Part shown: one piece after another, positions 1-6,856 of the stretch
Layout: every line of letters starts with the position of its first letter
Numbering within the stretch: position 1 is the first letter of the stretch
From: SKVR01 sp964491395
Lineage (GTDB): Bacteria; Bacteroidota; Bacteroidia; Bacteroidales; UBA7960
Assembly: GCA_964491395.1 (NCBI GenBank)
Contig: CAZBGI010000109.1
Coordinates: forward strand, 1 to 9,294
Direction: 5' to 3'
Length of the DNA stretch: 9,294 nucleotides
Position numbers and translations under genes: made by a program
The notes under the pieces: model-generated
What the model saw: the letters and a program-made list of their open reading frames with translations, nothing else
The model's database searches: none
What the model was told of the DNA's origin: nothing

Positions 1-1
1 G

Positions 2-676
2 CGTGCCGGTTTTTTTGCGGTGCTGTACCGTCATGTCACCCTGCGCATTAAACAAGGCATTGACAACAAAGAATTTGAAGACAACGAAAGAATGGAAAAG
101 TTTGACATTCTGTTTGCCCAACGATTTTTTGATGCCTATGACAGCTATCTTAACCAAAAACCTGTAACCTGCAGTTGGGAGATTGCCTTTGAGGCGTCGA
201 ACAAGAATAAATATATTGTCATGCAGCACCTGCTGCTGGGTATCAATGCCCACATCAACCTCGACCTGGGCATTGCCGCTGCCCAAACCATGCAGGAAAA
301 ATCCATGCTGCCCCTGAAAAATGATTTCGATAAAATCAATCATATCCTGGCCTCGCTGGTAGGGGAAGTAAAAGAGAATATCGGGCGGGTTTCACCGGTA
401 TTTAAACTGCTCATGAGTCTGGCCCGAAAAAAGGATGAGTTGCTGATCAACTTCAGCATTTTTGCGGCACGTGACGGGGCATGGAAATTTGCGCTGGAGT
501 ATCACAACAACCATGACAAAAAAACTACTCTCATTGAACGGGATGACAGGATTGCCCGTCTGGGCAGCTCCATCATCAACCCGGGAAAATGGTTGTCATT
601 TCTGACTACCCTCATCAAATGGGGCGAGTATAAATCTACAGGAAGAAAAATTACCATCATCGGAGAAATGGTCTAA
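2..676 (+). CDS. DUF5995 family protein, 5'-truncated by the window edge
   Basis: The frame is open to the left edge of the window; the six codons before the GTG at 20 read R-A-G-F-F-A and continue the family's usual 'FFAxLYRxVT' stretch. The true start is therefore upstream and the GTG at 20 is not the start. Counting that GTG as residue 1, the visible part is 218 residues. It carries the family hallmark LLLGINAHINLDLGIAAA at about residues 71-88, with His70, His78, Asn80 and Asp82, plus the upstream FEDNERMEKFDILFAQRF segment. The sequence looks soluble and mostly helical, with no signal peptide in the visible part. Family membership rests on these remembered conserved segments. DUF5995 has no established function; the clustered His/Asn/Asp suggests a buried polar or metal site, which is inference. 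The gene ends 96 bases before the antitoxin gene and is probably unrelated to it. Confidence 0.8.
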   Translation, partial: RAGFFAVLYRHVTLRIKQGIDNKEFEDNERMEKFDILFAQRFFDAYDSYLNQKPVTCSWEIAFEASNKNKYIVMQHLLLGINAHINLDLGIAAAQTMQEKSMLPLKNDFDKINHILASLVGEVKENIGRVSPVFKLLMSLARKKDELLINFSIFAARDGAWKFALEYHNNHDKKTTLIERDDRIARLGSSIINPGKWLSFLTTLIKWGEYKSTGRKITIIGEMV

Positions 677-714
677 CATTTTCCTTCATTTTTCAAAGTA
701 AAAAAACGGAATCA

Positions 715-746
715 TTTGTTATTGGCCTGATAAGTACGTATTTTTG
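715..746 (+). promoter_or_regulatory. Bacteroidota-type promoter of the yefM-yoeB operon
   Basis: TTTG at 715-718 and TATTTTTG at 739-746 match the Bacteroidota sigma-factor consensus (TTTG near -33, TAnnTTTG near -7), separated by 20 bases. Transcription would start at about 751-755, giving a leader of roughly 20 A-rich bases before the antitoxin ATG at 773. The start point is predicted, not measured. Confidence 0.65.
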
Positions 747-753
747 TACATAA
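730..753. promoter_or_regulatory. Putative YefM/YefM-YoeB operator, two GTAC-core palindromes
   Basis: Two adjacent imperfect palindromes, ATAAGTACGTAT (730-741) and TTTTGTACATAA (742-753), are centred on GTAC cores at 734-737 and 746-749, exactly 12 bases apart. The second contains TGTACA (745-750), which I recall as the core motif of the E. coli yefM-yoeB operator, where a long and a short palindrome also lie about 12 bases apart. The sites cover the -7 element at 739-746, so bound antitoxin or antitoxin-toxin complex would block transcription. Binding is inferred. Confidence 0.55.
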
Positions 754-772
754 TAACGTAAAAATAAAAATC

Positions 773-1030
773 ATGATAGCCGCAAACTTCTCAGAATTCA
801 GAGCCGGGTTAAAAAAATTTCTTGATCAGGTTGAGGACAATAATGAGACCCTGATTATTAAAAGAAAATCAGGCAAAGGATCGGTTTTGTTATCGTTGGA
901 TGAATACAACTCTATTATGGAAACCATGCACTTGTTGAGCTCAAAACCCAATGCAAACAGGCTTTATGAATCCATAAAACAAATGAAAGAGGGAAAAACA
1001 GTAGAAAAAGGTTTAATTGAGGAGTCATGA
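773..1030 (+). CDS. yefM: Type II antitoxin, Phd/YefM family
   Basis: This 85-residue protein resembles E. coli YefM along its length: an N-terminal MIAANFSEFRAGL dimerisation/DNA-binding segment, a central beta region (LIIKRKSGKGSVLLSLDEYN, about residues 27-46), the METMHLLSSKPNANRL helix, and a charged C-terminal tail (KQMKEGKTVEKGLIEE) of the kind that wraps the toxin. It should neutralise the YoeB-family toxin encoded next and, alone or with it, repress the operon through the GTAC palindromes at 730-753. The ATG at 773 follows an A-rich leader. Its stop codon overlaps the toxin start by four bases (ATGA, 1027-1030), which implies translational coupling. The name follows clear family resemblance; binding to this particular toxin is inferred from the pairing. 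Confidence 0.92.
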   Translation: MIAANFSEFRAGLKKFLDQVEDNNETLIIKRKSGKGSVLLSLDEYNSIMETMHLLSSKPNANRLYESIKQMKEGKTVEKGLIEES

Positions 1031-1284
1031 GGATTGTTTTTTCACAGAATGCGTGGGAGGACTATCTGTATTGGCAAAAGCATGTCAAAAATAATCTCCG
1101 GAAAGTCAACGAGTTAATAAAAGATATCCAAAGAACTCCTTTTGAGGGTAAAGGAAAGCCTGAGCCACTGAAATATGATTTGACAGGTTATTGGACAAGA
1201 CGGATTGACCGTGAGCACCGTCTGGTATATCAATATAAAAACAACGAAATTCTGATTTATAGTTGCAGATATCATTATGAATAA
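1027..1284 (+). CDS. yoeB: Type II toxin, YoeB/Txe family ribosome-dependent mRNA interferase
   Basis: This 85-residue protein aligns almost without gaps to E. coli YoeB (84 residues), sharing WxDYLYWQ near the N-terminus, NELIKD, RTPFEGKGKPEPLK, the EHRLVY strand and the C-terminal CRYHY. The residues known to matter for RelE-superfamily cleavage in YoeB are all present at the same numbers: Glu46, Glu63, Arg65, His83 and Tyr84. The family cuts mRNA at the ribosomal A site and halts translation. A purine-rich GAGGAG (1019-1024), inside the end of the antitoxin gene, could serve as a ribosome-binding site; Shine-Dalgarno sequences are uncommon in this phylum. The gene reads as intact, with no frameshift. 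A C-terminal Glu85 extends one residue past the usual Tyr end. The pair looks more AT-rich by eye than its neighbours, which fits horizontal acquisition. Confidence 0.95.
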   Translation: MRIVFSQNAWEDYLYWQKHVKNNLRKVNELIKDIQRTPFEGKGKPEPLKYDLTGYWTRRIDREHRLVYQYKNNEILIYSCRYHYE

Positions 1285-1298
1285 TGAAACCTGTTTCA
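1285..1298. repeat. Short palindrome directly after the toxin stop codon
   Basis: TGAAAC CT GTTTCA is a perfect inverted repeat starting on the base after the yoeB stop codon. It has no following T-run on the plus strand, and the stem would be short, so it is at best a weak terminator or mRNA 3'-end structure. Confidence 0.3.
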
Positions 1299-1422
1299 CG
1301 ACAACATAATTTCATGTCTAATCTTTAAAGGTAGTTCTTCTCATAAGTCCATTATCTAGTGACTAAGCCAGAGCGTAAAATTTAGAAAACCCCTTCTTTC
1401 CATTCAACACTTTCCATTTTTA

Positions 1423-3849
1423 CTATTCATACTTAAGGGTTTCGATGGGGTTGCGCCGTGCCTCGCTGATGGCAATGGAATTCACGATAATCATACACAA
1501 TACCCAGGTCAGGATTCCCACGAGCAGGAAAGGCAGAATATGAATCTGAATACGGTACGCAAAGTTATCGAGCCAGTTATCTATAAAATAATACACCACC
1601 GGCCAGGCAATAAGATTGGAAATCAGCACCAGCAAACTAAACTCTAAAGAAATCAGTCGGGTAAGCCTCGCTGAGGATGCCCCCAGCACTTTGCGAATGC
1701 CAAATTCTTTTCGTTTGGAATTGAGCACAAAAGCTGTTGTGCCCCACAATCCCAATACAGCCAGTACAATAGCAAAATAGCTGAACATTTTTCCCATTGC
1801 TGCGGTTTGCAACTCTTTCTGGTACAGATTTTCGTATTGTTTATCCATGAAGAAGTGATTGAGGGCCCGTCCGGGATTATTTTCATCCCAAATCTGCTCA
1901 ATGGTTTCCACCACTTCACTGAGGTTGTCATGATTGAACCGCACCAGCATTCTCAATGTAGCCGGCCCATACTCCCGAAACTCATAATTCATAAAAAAGG
2001 CCGTCGGTTGCACCTTGCTATGCACACTCTGAAAGTTCATATCTTCCACCAGCCCGATAACCTGTTTGTCCGTTCCATCCCAGAATCCCTTCAACACTTT
2101 GCCCACGGGATCGGTTAGGCCCAGCGCACGGGCTGCACTCTGATTCAAAACCACATGGCTTACACTATCGGTGCGGTATGACATATCGAAAACTCTTCCT
2201 TCCAGCACGTTGGCACCCAGGGTTTCGAAATAGCCAAAATCCACGGGGGCAAAGCTGATGGGCTGCGCTTCTTCAGATCCCTGATCAGTCAGCCGAAGCA
2301 TTCCCTGGTTACCAACACTTTCAGTAGGCACATGGGCCCCTCCGCTAATACTCACAATGAAAGGATAGGATTCCAGCGCATTTTTCATGCGATGGTAGTT
2401 CTGATTGACATCAAGCGTTTGCGGAATATTAATAACGATGAGATTTTCTTTTTCAAAACCCGGTTCCTTCATGGCAAAACGGTTCTGACTTACCATAAAG
2501 ATACTGGCCAGCACCAGGCCAACAGAAATGGCCACCTGTACAATTATCAGCAATTGCTTGTAGCGGAGGTTAAAATTCATTCCGCTTTGTACCTTACGAC
2601 TGATAAGGGCTGTAGAACCTTTGAGCACATCCAGGGGTTGAAAACCCGACATTACCATTCCCGGATAAAAGCCGGAAAGCAGGGCCACAAGAATTACCAT
2701 TCCCAGCAGCCAAAGCCAGAAGAATCCCATCCCTGAGTAATTCATGACCAGTTCTGTTCCAACGAGATCAGAAAAATAAGGAAGGAATATCTCCAGCAGG
2801 CCCAGGCTGATAACAAAAGCCAGGAGGCACAGGAGCAAAGATTCGCGGAGAAAAAGATGCATGAGCTGACGGGGTCCGGCTCCCAGCACCTTGCGCATAC
2901 CCACTTCCCGGGCTCTTCGGGTAGCCTGTGCGGTGGTGAGGTTGACATAGTTTACACAAGCCAGCAGAATGATCAATACAGCAGACACCGAAAAGATATA
3001 AAGTGAAGCAGCACTGCCGGAGAGCATAAAAGAAGAGGCTTCTATCCCTGTGGAATCGAGGTAAATATCTGAAAGGGGTTGAAGGCTCATAAAATGTCCT
3101 TTTTCCCTGAATTGAGAGTTGCGTACCTCGTCATACAAAGCAAAGATTTTTTCTTCGGCAAGTTTGGGCTCGGCATCTTCCCTGAGCTTGAGATAATATA
3201 TCGTGGAATGATTGCCCCAATCGGTAAACATCCCACTGTTGACATTGCGCATCCCTTCAAAGTTGGCCACCAGTTCAAAGTCCATATGGCTCTTTCCGTG
3301 AAAATCCTTTAAGATGCCGGCAACGGTAAAATCCAGCATATTGCTGAAATTTATCACCTCACCTATGGGATTGGCATCGCCAAAATACCGCCTGGCAGCA
3401 CTGCGGGTAAGGATAATGCTATTGGGATTGTCTGCAAAGCTTTCCAGGCTTCCCTCTTCCAGTTCAAAACCCAGCACGGTAAAAAACCCGGCATCAGCAA
3501 TCATCATTTTCCGCTCTATCAATTCGATATCACCTGCGCGCATATTGCCTGATATGTTGTAGCTTGCAATCCTTGCGGTACTCTCAATTTCAGGAATTCC
3601 TTCCAGGTGTTCATGAAACCTGGCAGACAGGACCATCATTTGCCTGTCTTTATGAAAAGTGTTGTGCACGATACGGTAGACATTCTCCCTGTCGGGGTGA
3701 TACCTGTCGTAACTACGCTCCTCTATTACATAAAGAGCGATGGCAATAAAGCCCATAAAACCAATGGCCAGCCCCAGAATATTGATCCCTGAAGAAAGCT
3801 TTCTGCGGAAAAGATTACGAAAACTGAGTTTTAGAAAATTTACGGTCAT
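1423..3849 (-). CDS. ABC transporter permease, MacB/FtsX type, double FtsX domain
   Basis: This 808-residue inner-membrane protein is built as two FtsX-like permease halves. A first membrane segment (about 22-43) is followed by a large MacB-type periplasmic domain (about 44-280), three segments (281-305, 333-356, 375-398), a fifth (431-454), a second periplasmic domain (about 455-685) and three more (688-708, 735-757, 771-795). The cytoplasmic coupling motif appears twice, as REVGMRKVLGA (315-325) and KEFGIRKVLGA (714-724); these loops are expected to contact an ATPase. The N-terminus (FLKLSFRNLFRRKLSSGINILGLAIG) and C-terminus (EARRNPIETLKYE) are typical of the large Bacteroidota permease family. 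Such proteins work with a MacB/LolD-like ATPase in export, efflux or lipoprotein handling, but no ATPase is encoded in this window, so the substrate is unknown. The ATG at 3849 follows an A/T-rich leader. It is convergent with the toxin-antitoxin operon. Confidence 0.9.
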   Translation of the reverse strand: MTVNFLKLSFRNLFRRKLSSGINILGLAIGFMGFIAIALYVIEERSYDRYHPDRENVYRIVHNTFHKDRQMMVLSARFHEHLEGIPEIESTARIASYNISGNMRAGDIELIERKMMIADAGFFTVLGFELEEGSLESFADNPNSIILTRSAARRYFGDANPIGEVINFSNMLDFTVAGILKDFHGKSHMDFELVANFEGMRNVNSGMFTDWGNHSTIYYLKLREDAEPKLAEEKIFALYDEVRNSQFREKGHFMSLQPLSDIYLDSTGIEASSFMLSGSAASLYIFSVSAVLIILLACVNYVNLTTAQATRRAREVGMRKVLGAGPRQLMHLFLRESLLLCLLAFVISLGLLEIFLPYFSDLVGTELVMNYSGMGFFWLWLLGMVILVALLSGFYPGMVMSGFQPLDVLKGSTALISRKVQSGMNFNLRYKQLLIIVQVAISVGLVLASIFMVSQNRFAMKEPGFEKENLIVINIPQTLDVNQNYHRMKNALESYPFIVSISGGAHVPTESVGNQGMLRLTDQGSEEAQPISFAPVDFGYFETLGANVLEGRVFDMSYRTDSVSHVVLNQSAARALGLTDPVGKVLKGFWDGTDKQVIGLVEDMNFQSVHSKVQPTAFFMNYEFREYGPATLRMLVRFNHDNLSEVVETIEQIWDENNPGRALNHFFMDKQYENLYQKELQTAAMGKMFSYFAIVLAVLGLWGTTAFVLNSKRKEFGIRKVLGASSARLTRLISLEFSLLVLISNLIAWPVVYYFIDNWLDNFAYRIQIHILPFLLVGILTWVLCMIIVNSIAISEARRNPIETLKYE

Positions 3850-4066
3850 ATCTGTTTAATTTTTTTTACATAACCAGCAACCCTTAAGCCAAACACATTT
3901 ACTTATTGACATTCATATCATTGCAAACATTCCCAAAGCAACATTCAACTCAGGCAACAACAACAAAGTGTCCGTTTCCGAACCAGTTGTGGCATTTTTC
4001 GTACAATCTTTGGATGCTTTCCCCGGGAGACCGGAATGAGAGTGTTGGTTTTGTCAATTTCAACCC

Positions 4067-4843
4067 TTAAAATCGATCTTTCTTCCTTACTACCAGGGTA
4101 GCGCAACTGATCTCTGACTTCAGGTTTTCGTATTCCATTTGCTGTTGCTTTTTATAATCCTCAAAAAGGGCTCTCTTCTCAGGATGTTTGACCGCAAGCT
4201 CATCGCAGCGCCTTGCCAGCCAGGAGTACTCCTGCTCATACACTTCGGTGGTAGTTTCAGCTGCCGGCACCTCATCAACCAGCATCATACCGGCCTGAGC
4301 AATTTGCTTAAGCATCTCGCTTCTTTTCAACACATGGGGATGGACAAAACTGCTATTATCCGCTACATAACCATCATCGATGATAATGATTCCGGTACGG
4401 GTCAGATGCAAGGCAAGGAGCGTCAGGGTTTGAAAATAGTTGCCTAACACCTGACCGATAGCTCCGAGGACAATAATGTCGTATTTACCTGTATTTTCTA
4501 TCTTTTCCCGGATATCCCCCTGCTCGAATTTGCACAGACCGGCAACCCCATACTCATCAGCTTTTGCTGCAGCAAACGAAACAAAATCAGCTATGCCATC
4601 TATACCGTGGCAGTTGTATTGCAGTGCCTTTGCTATTTTCACTGAAACAGCCCCCTTTCCGCAACCCAAATCCAGCACCGTTCGCCGGGATGTATTTTTG
4701 ATGTGTTTTTTAATCAAACCGATAACCACCTCAGGATCTGTACCTATAGACCAGAAATCCTGCAGAATGCAGGGCAGGAAAGGTAAAATATCCTTATCGC
4801 CACAGTCCATGACTGCAAGGATAGACTCATCGAGGGTTTGCAT
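4067..4843 (-). CDS. Class I SAM-dependent methyltransferase, substrate unknown
   Basis: This 258-residue protein is predicted soluble. The SAM-binding glycine-rich motif I is clear: VLDLGCGKGAVSVKIA at about 56-71. An acidic residue in the second strand (Asp82, in HGID) should hold the SAM ribose. GDIRE at 109-113 is the usual acidic loop after strand 3 and YDIIVLGAIG (121-130) is strand 4 with its motif. Strand 5 is probably GIIIIDDGYV (151-160). An N-terminal stretch (LPFLPCILQDFWSIGTDPE) precedes the Rossmann fold, and a charged helical tail rich in Lys/Glu/Gln (about 215-245) follows. Nothing in the sequence points to a particular acceptor. The nearest upstream minus-strand gene, the serine hydrolase, is 234 bases away across a repeat hairpin, so this gene is probably transcribed on its own; I found no convincing promoter. 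Confidence 0.85.
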   Translation of the reverse strand: MQTLDESILAVMDCGDKDILPFLPCILQDFWSIGTDPEVVIGLIKKHIKNTSRRTVLDLGCGKGAVSVKIAKALQYNCHGIDGIADFVSFAAAKADEYGVAGLCKFEQGDIREKIENTGKYDIIVLGAIGQVLGNYFQTLTLLALHLTRTGIIIIDDGYVADNSSFVHPHVLKRSEMLKQIAQAGMMLVDEVPAAETTTEVYEQEYSWLARRCDELAVKHPEKRALFEDYKKQQQMEYENLKSEISCATLVVRKKDRF

Positions 4844-4930
4844 TTTTTTACAATTGAAATTAATATCGGTTCTATTGCACTTTTAGGGGAAAGAAATACG
4901 AGATGCATTGATTCAATTGATATAGCCAAA

Positions 4931-5002
4931 AGACCGGAGACAGAAGACCGAAGACAGAAGACCGAAGTGGATTCTCTTCCGTCTTCCGTCTTCCGTCTAC
5001 GG
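4931..5002. repeat. 7-base tandem repeats in opposite orientations forming an imperfect hairpin
   Basis: The left arm (4931-4965) is five heptamers alternating AGACCGG/A and AGACAGA. The right arm (4975-5002) is three perfect TCTTCCG units plus TCTACGG. Bases 4945-4967 pair with 4976-4998 at 20 of 23 positions around an 8-base loop; the three mismatches fall at the same place in each heptamer. It lies downstream of the serine hydrolase stop and upstream of the methyltransferase start, both on the minus strand. It could act as a transcript 3' end or a processing or insulating structure, or be a mobile intergenic repeat. Similar GAAGAC-type heptamer runs occur between genes in many Bacteroidota, as far as I recall. 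Confidence 0.8.
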
Positions 5003-5077
5003 ACGATCTGCATCTCATTTAATATTAATACATAGCCTTATTCACTAAATTATTAGTGTTAATATCCAAAACCAGCT

Positions 5078-6403
5078 CTATTCTCTGTCCATTTCAAATA
5101 CGCCGCCACCTTGTTTTAATATCAGCATACTTTCTTCGGGTTTGAATTCTATTTCTACCTGGAACTGATCTGCTCTGAAGATATGATTTCCTGCAGCCTC
5201 AAGGGGAAATGAGGGTTGTCCGGCCCCCTGCGCCATCAGCACATCATTTTCCACAAAGATTGTCAGCTTCATGGGCAGTTGCGGGGATGCATATACACCG
5301 GGATATGGCTCCAGTTCTTCCGGTGAAAGAACGACTGCGGGAGGAAATTCGGGCAACTCGTAATCTTTCCCGAAGTAGATGCTCAATACCCCGATTAAAA
5401 TATCATTCATGGGATACCCAACCGCATTGGAGGCAAATGCAAGCGAAAGATTTTCGCCGGGGAAATGAAATGCGTTGGCCTGGAACCCATCAATACCTCC
5501 GGTATGTCCATAGGCGGCTTTGTCATAAAAAGGAACCTGAAACAGGCCCAACCCATAACCATCCCGGGTAGACATCATTTGTCGTAATGAGGCCCGGTTT
5601 ACCAGGTTTCCTTCAAAGAGGTTATAAAGAAAAACATTCATATCGTAGGGTGTTGACACTATGGCACCTGCCCCCCGCGGAATGCTCATATTTGTTACAG
5701 CCTCCTGCTTCCAGCCTCCTGCCCTGCTGTAGGATTGGGCTTCATTTGGATTAGATACCGGTGATTCGCCCACATATGTATTTTTCAGGCCAAGGGGTTC
5801 AGCAATGAGTTCTTCAACCAGTTCCGCATAGTCTTTGCCGGTTACATCCTCAGCAATAAAAGTAAGCAACACATAATTGGTATTGGAGTACTCCCCTTTT
5901 TCTCCGGGCTCAAAAGCCATGGGATAAGCCGTGATAAATTCCATCAACTGTTCGCGGGTGTGTGGATTTGTGTGATACTTTAAATATTCGGGGGCATTGG
6001 TAAAGTTAAAAAGGCCACTCCTGTGGCGAAGCAAATCATCGATAGCAATATTCTCTGCATTCGGAATATCGGGAAAGAATTGGCTGAGCGAATCAAAAAG
6101 AGAGAGTTCACCTTTCTCTACCAGCCTCATGATAATGGTCGCTGTAAAGGTTTTGGAAACCGAACCGATGCGGTACAAGGTACTGTCGCCAGCAGGTATC
6201 TCCCGCTCAATGTTGGCATACCCGTAACTATGGCTGTATATCTCTTCGCCGTTGAGAAACAGGGAAATACTTCCCATTCCGCGCTCATTGTTCTCAATGA
6301 TGGAGAACAAACTGTCCATCTGTGCTTTGTCAAAGTCCTGCGTATACAAGGTTTTGCAAGTCAACAATACGGCAAAAACCAGCAATTTTCTTAATAAGTG
6401 CAT
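5078..6403 (-). CDS. Secreted serine hydrolase of the beta-lactamase / penicillin-binding-protein-like (class C fold) family
   Basis: This 441-residue protein starts with a signal peptide (about 1-21, positively charged MHLLRK then a hydrophobic core, cut near YTQ) and should act in the periplasm or outside the cell. The catalytic set is complete: the nucleophile motif Ser81-Val-Ser-Lys84 in YRIGSVSKTFTA, the Tyr172-Ser-Asn174 motif in GEYSNTNY, and the third motif His300-Thr-Gly-Gly in YGHTGGIDGF. LLRHRSGL (124-131) is the usual family signature. Residues about 350-441 form a C-terminal beta-rich tail like that of many class C-fold esterases and peptidases. The substrate cannot be read from sequence: such proteins include beta-lactamases, D-aminopeptidases, DD-peptidases and esterases, and a true antibiotic-resistance AmpC role is unlikely given the divergence and extra domain. 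No neighbour suggests a pathway. No clear promoter was found upstream of the ATG at 6403. Confidence 0.9.
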   Translation of the reverse strand: MHLLRKLLVFAVLLTCKTLYTQDFDKAQMDSLFSIIENNERGMGSISLFLNGEEIYSHSYGYANIEREIPAGDSTLYRIGSVSKTFTATIIMRLVEKGELSLFDSLSQFFPDIPNAENIAIDDLLRHRSGLFNFTNAPEYLKYHTNPHTREQLMEFITAYPMAFEPGEKGEYSNTNYVLLTFIAEDVTGKDYAELVEELIAEPLGLKNTYVGESPVSNPNEAQSYSRAGGWKQEAVTNMSIPRGAGAIVSTPYDMNVFLYNLFEGNLVNRASLRQMMSTRDGYGLGLFQVPFYDKAAYGHTGGIDGFQANAFHFPGENLSLAFASNAVGYPMNDILIGVLSIYFGKDYELPEFPPAVVLSPEELEPYPGVYASPQLPMKLTIFVENDVLMAQGAGQPSFPLEAAGNHIFRADQFQVEIEFKPEESMLILKQGGGVFEMDRE

Positions 6404-6856
6404 CTGAATGTAAATTTAGTTTCTGGATTGATTGGGTTCATTTCAGTCGTTCTTTTATGTCGCAAATTCTCACAACCGGGTTGTAAAAAATTCAATAATA
6501 AATATATTCCAATCTCAGCTTAAAAGCAAATAATAATTCAATCTTTCTATCGTACTGATTGTTTGCCTTTTGAAGACTGTCCCATCATCCCCTGGCCCGG
6601 TTAGGGCGTTCAACACCGTACACATGCACAGCAAAAGCAGACATTTTGAATCATTAACAACAAAAAACACAAACCTACGTTGCTGATTTCTTGCTCAGTA
6701 TAACAAATGGCATCATTTTGATGTATCTTCGCAAATCTAAGGGTCCGGTTATTCAGAGTTTTACAAGCTTTCTCGGGCGGGCTTCCCTTTCCATTCAGGA
6801 AATTTAAACCACCGGAAAAAAGTATCGGACGATTTACAATTTAGACAAATTAAATT
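6404..6856. other. 453-base gap without a gene between divergent genes
   Basis: This is the shared upstream region of the serine hydrolase (minus) and the E2-like gene (plus). I see no credible protein-coding frame, tRNA or known RNA. The parts at about 6480-6545 are very A/T-rich. It contains a 13-base palindrome, ACAACC G GGTTGT (6472-6484), about 70 bases before the hydrolase start, which could be an operator. A possible -7 promoter element for the plus-strand gene lies at 6724-6731. Confidence 0.6.
6724..6731 (+). promoter_or_regulatory. Possible -7 promoter element for the E2-like gene
   Basis: TATCTTCG matches the Bacteroidota TAnnTTTG element with one change (C for T), in an ATGTATCTTCGCAAA context often seen in this phylum. 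There is no TTTG at the expected distance upstream, so support is partial. It would give a leader of about 120 bases. Confidence 0.3.

Noticed and set aside
2332..2736. Plus-strand frame of 134 codons inside the permease gene
   Set aside because: It is antisense to a well-supported permease, has no motifs, and lacks a promoter-like start region.
3990..4005. TGGCA...GTACA, resembling a sigma-54 promoter on the plus strand
   Set aside because: The -12 part lacks the GC dinucleotide, and it points towards no plus-strand gene.
4851..4919. CAATTGAA and TTCAATTG, an 8-base inverted repeat before the methyltransferase
   Set aside because: The arms are short, A/T-rich and 53 bases apart; this is easily chance in such sequence.
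4744..5013. Minus-strand frame whose start reads through the heptamer repeat (RRRKTEDGRES...)
   Set aside because: The Lys-Thr-Glu-Asp-Gly-Arg pattern is just the translated repeat, and the rest overlaps the 5' end of the methyltransferase in another frame.
5209..5571. Plus-strand frame of 120 codons within the serine hydrolase gene
   Set aside because: It is antisense to a gene with all three catalytic motifs and has no domain of its own.
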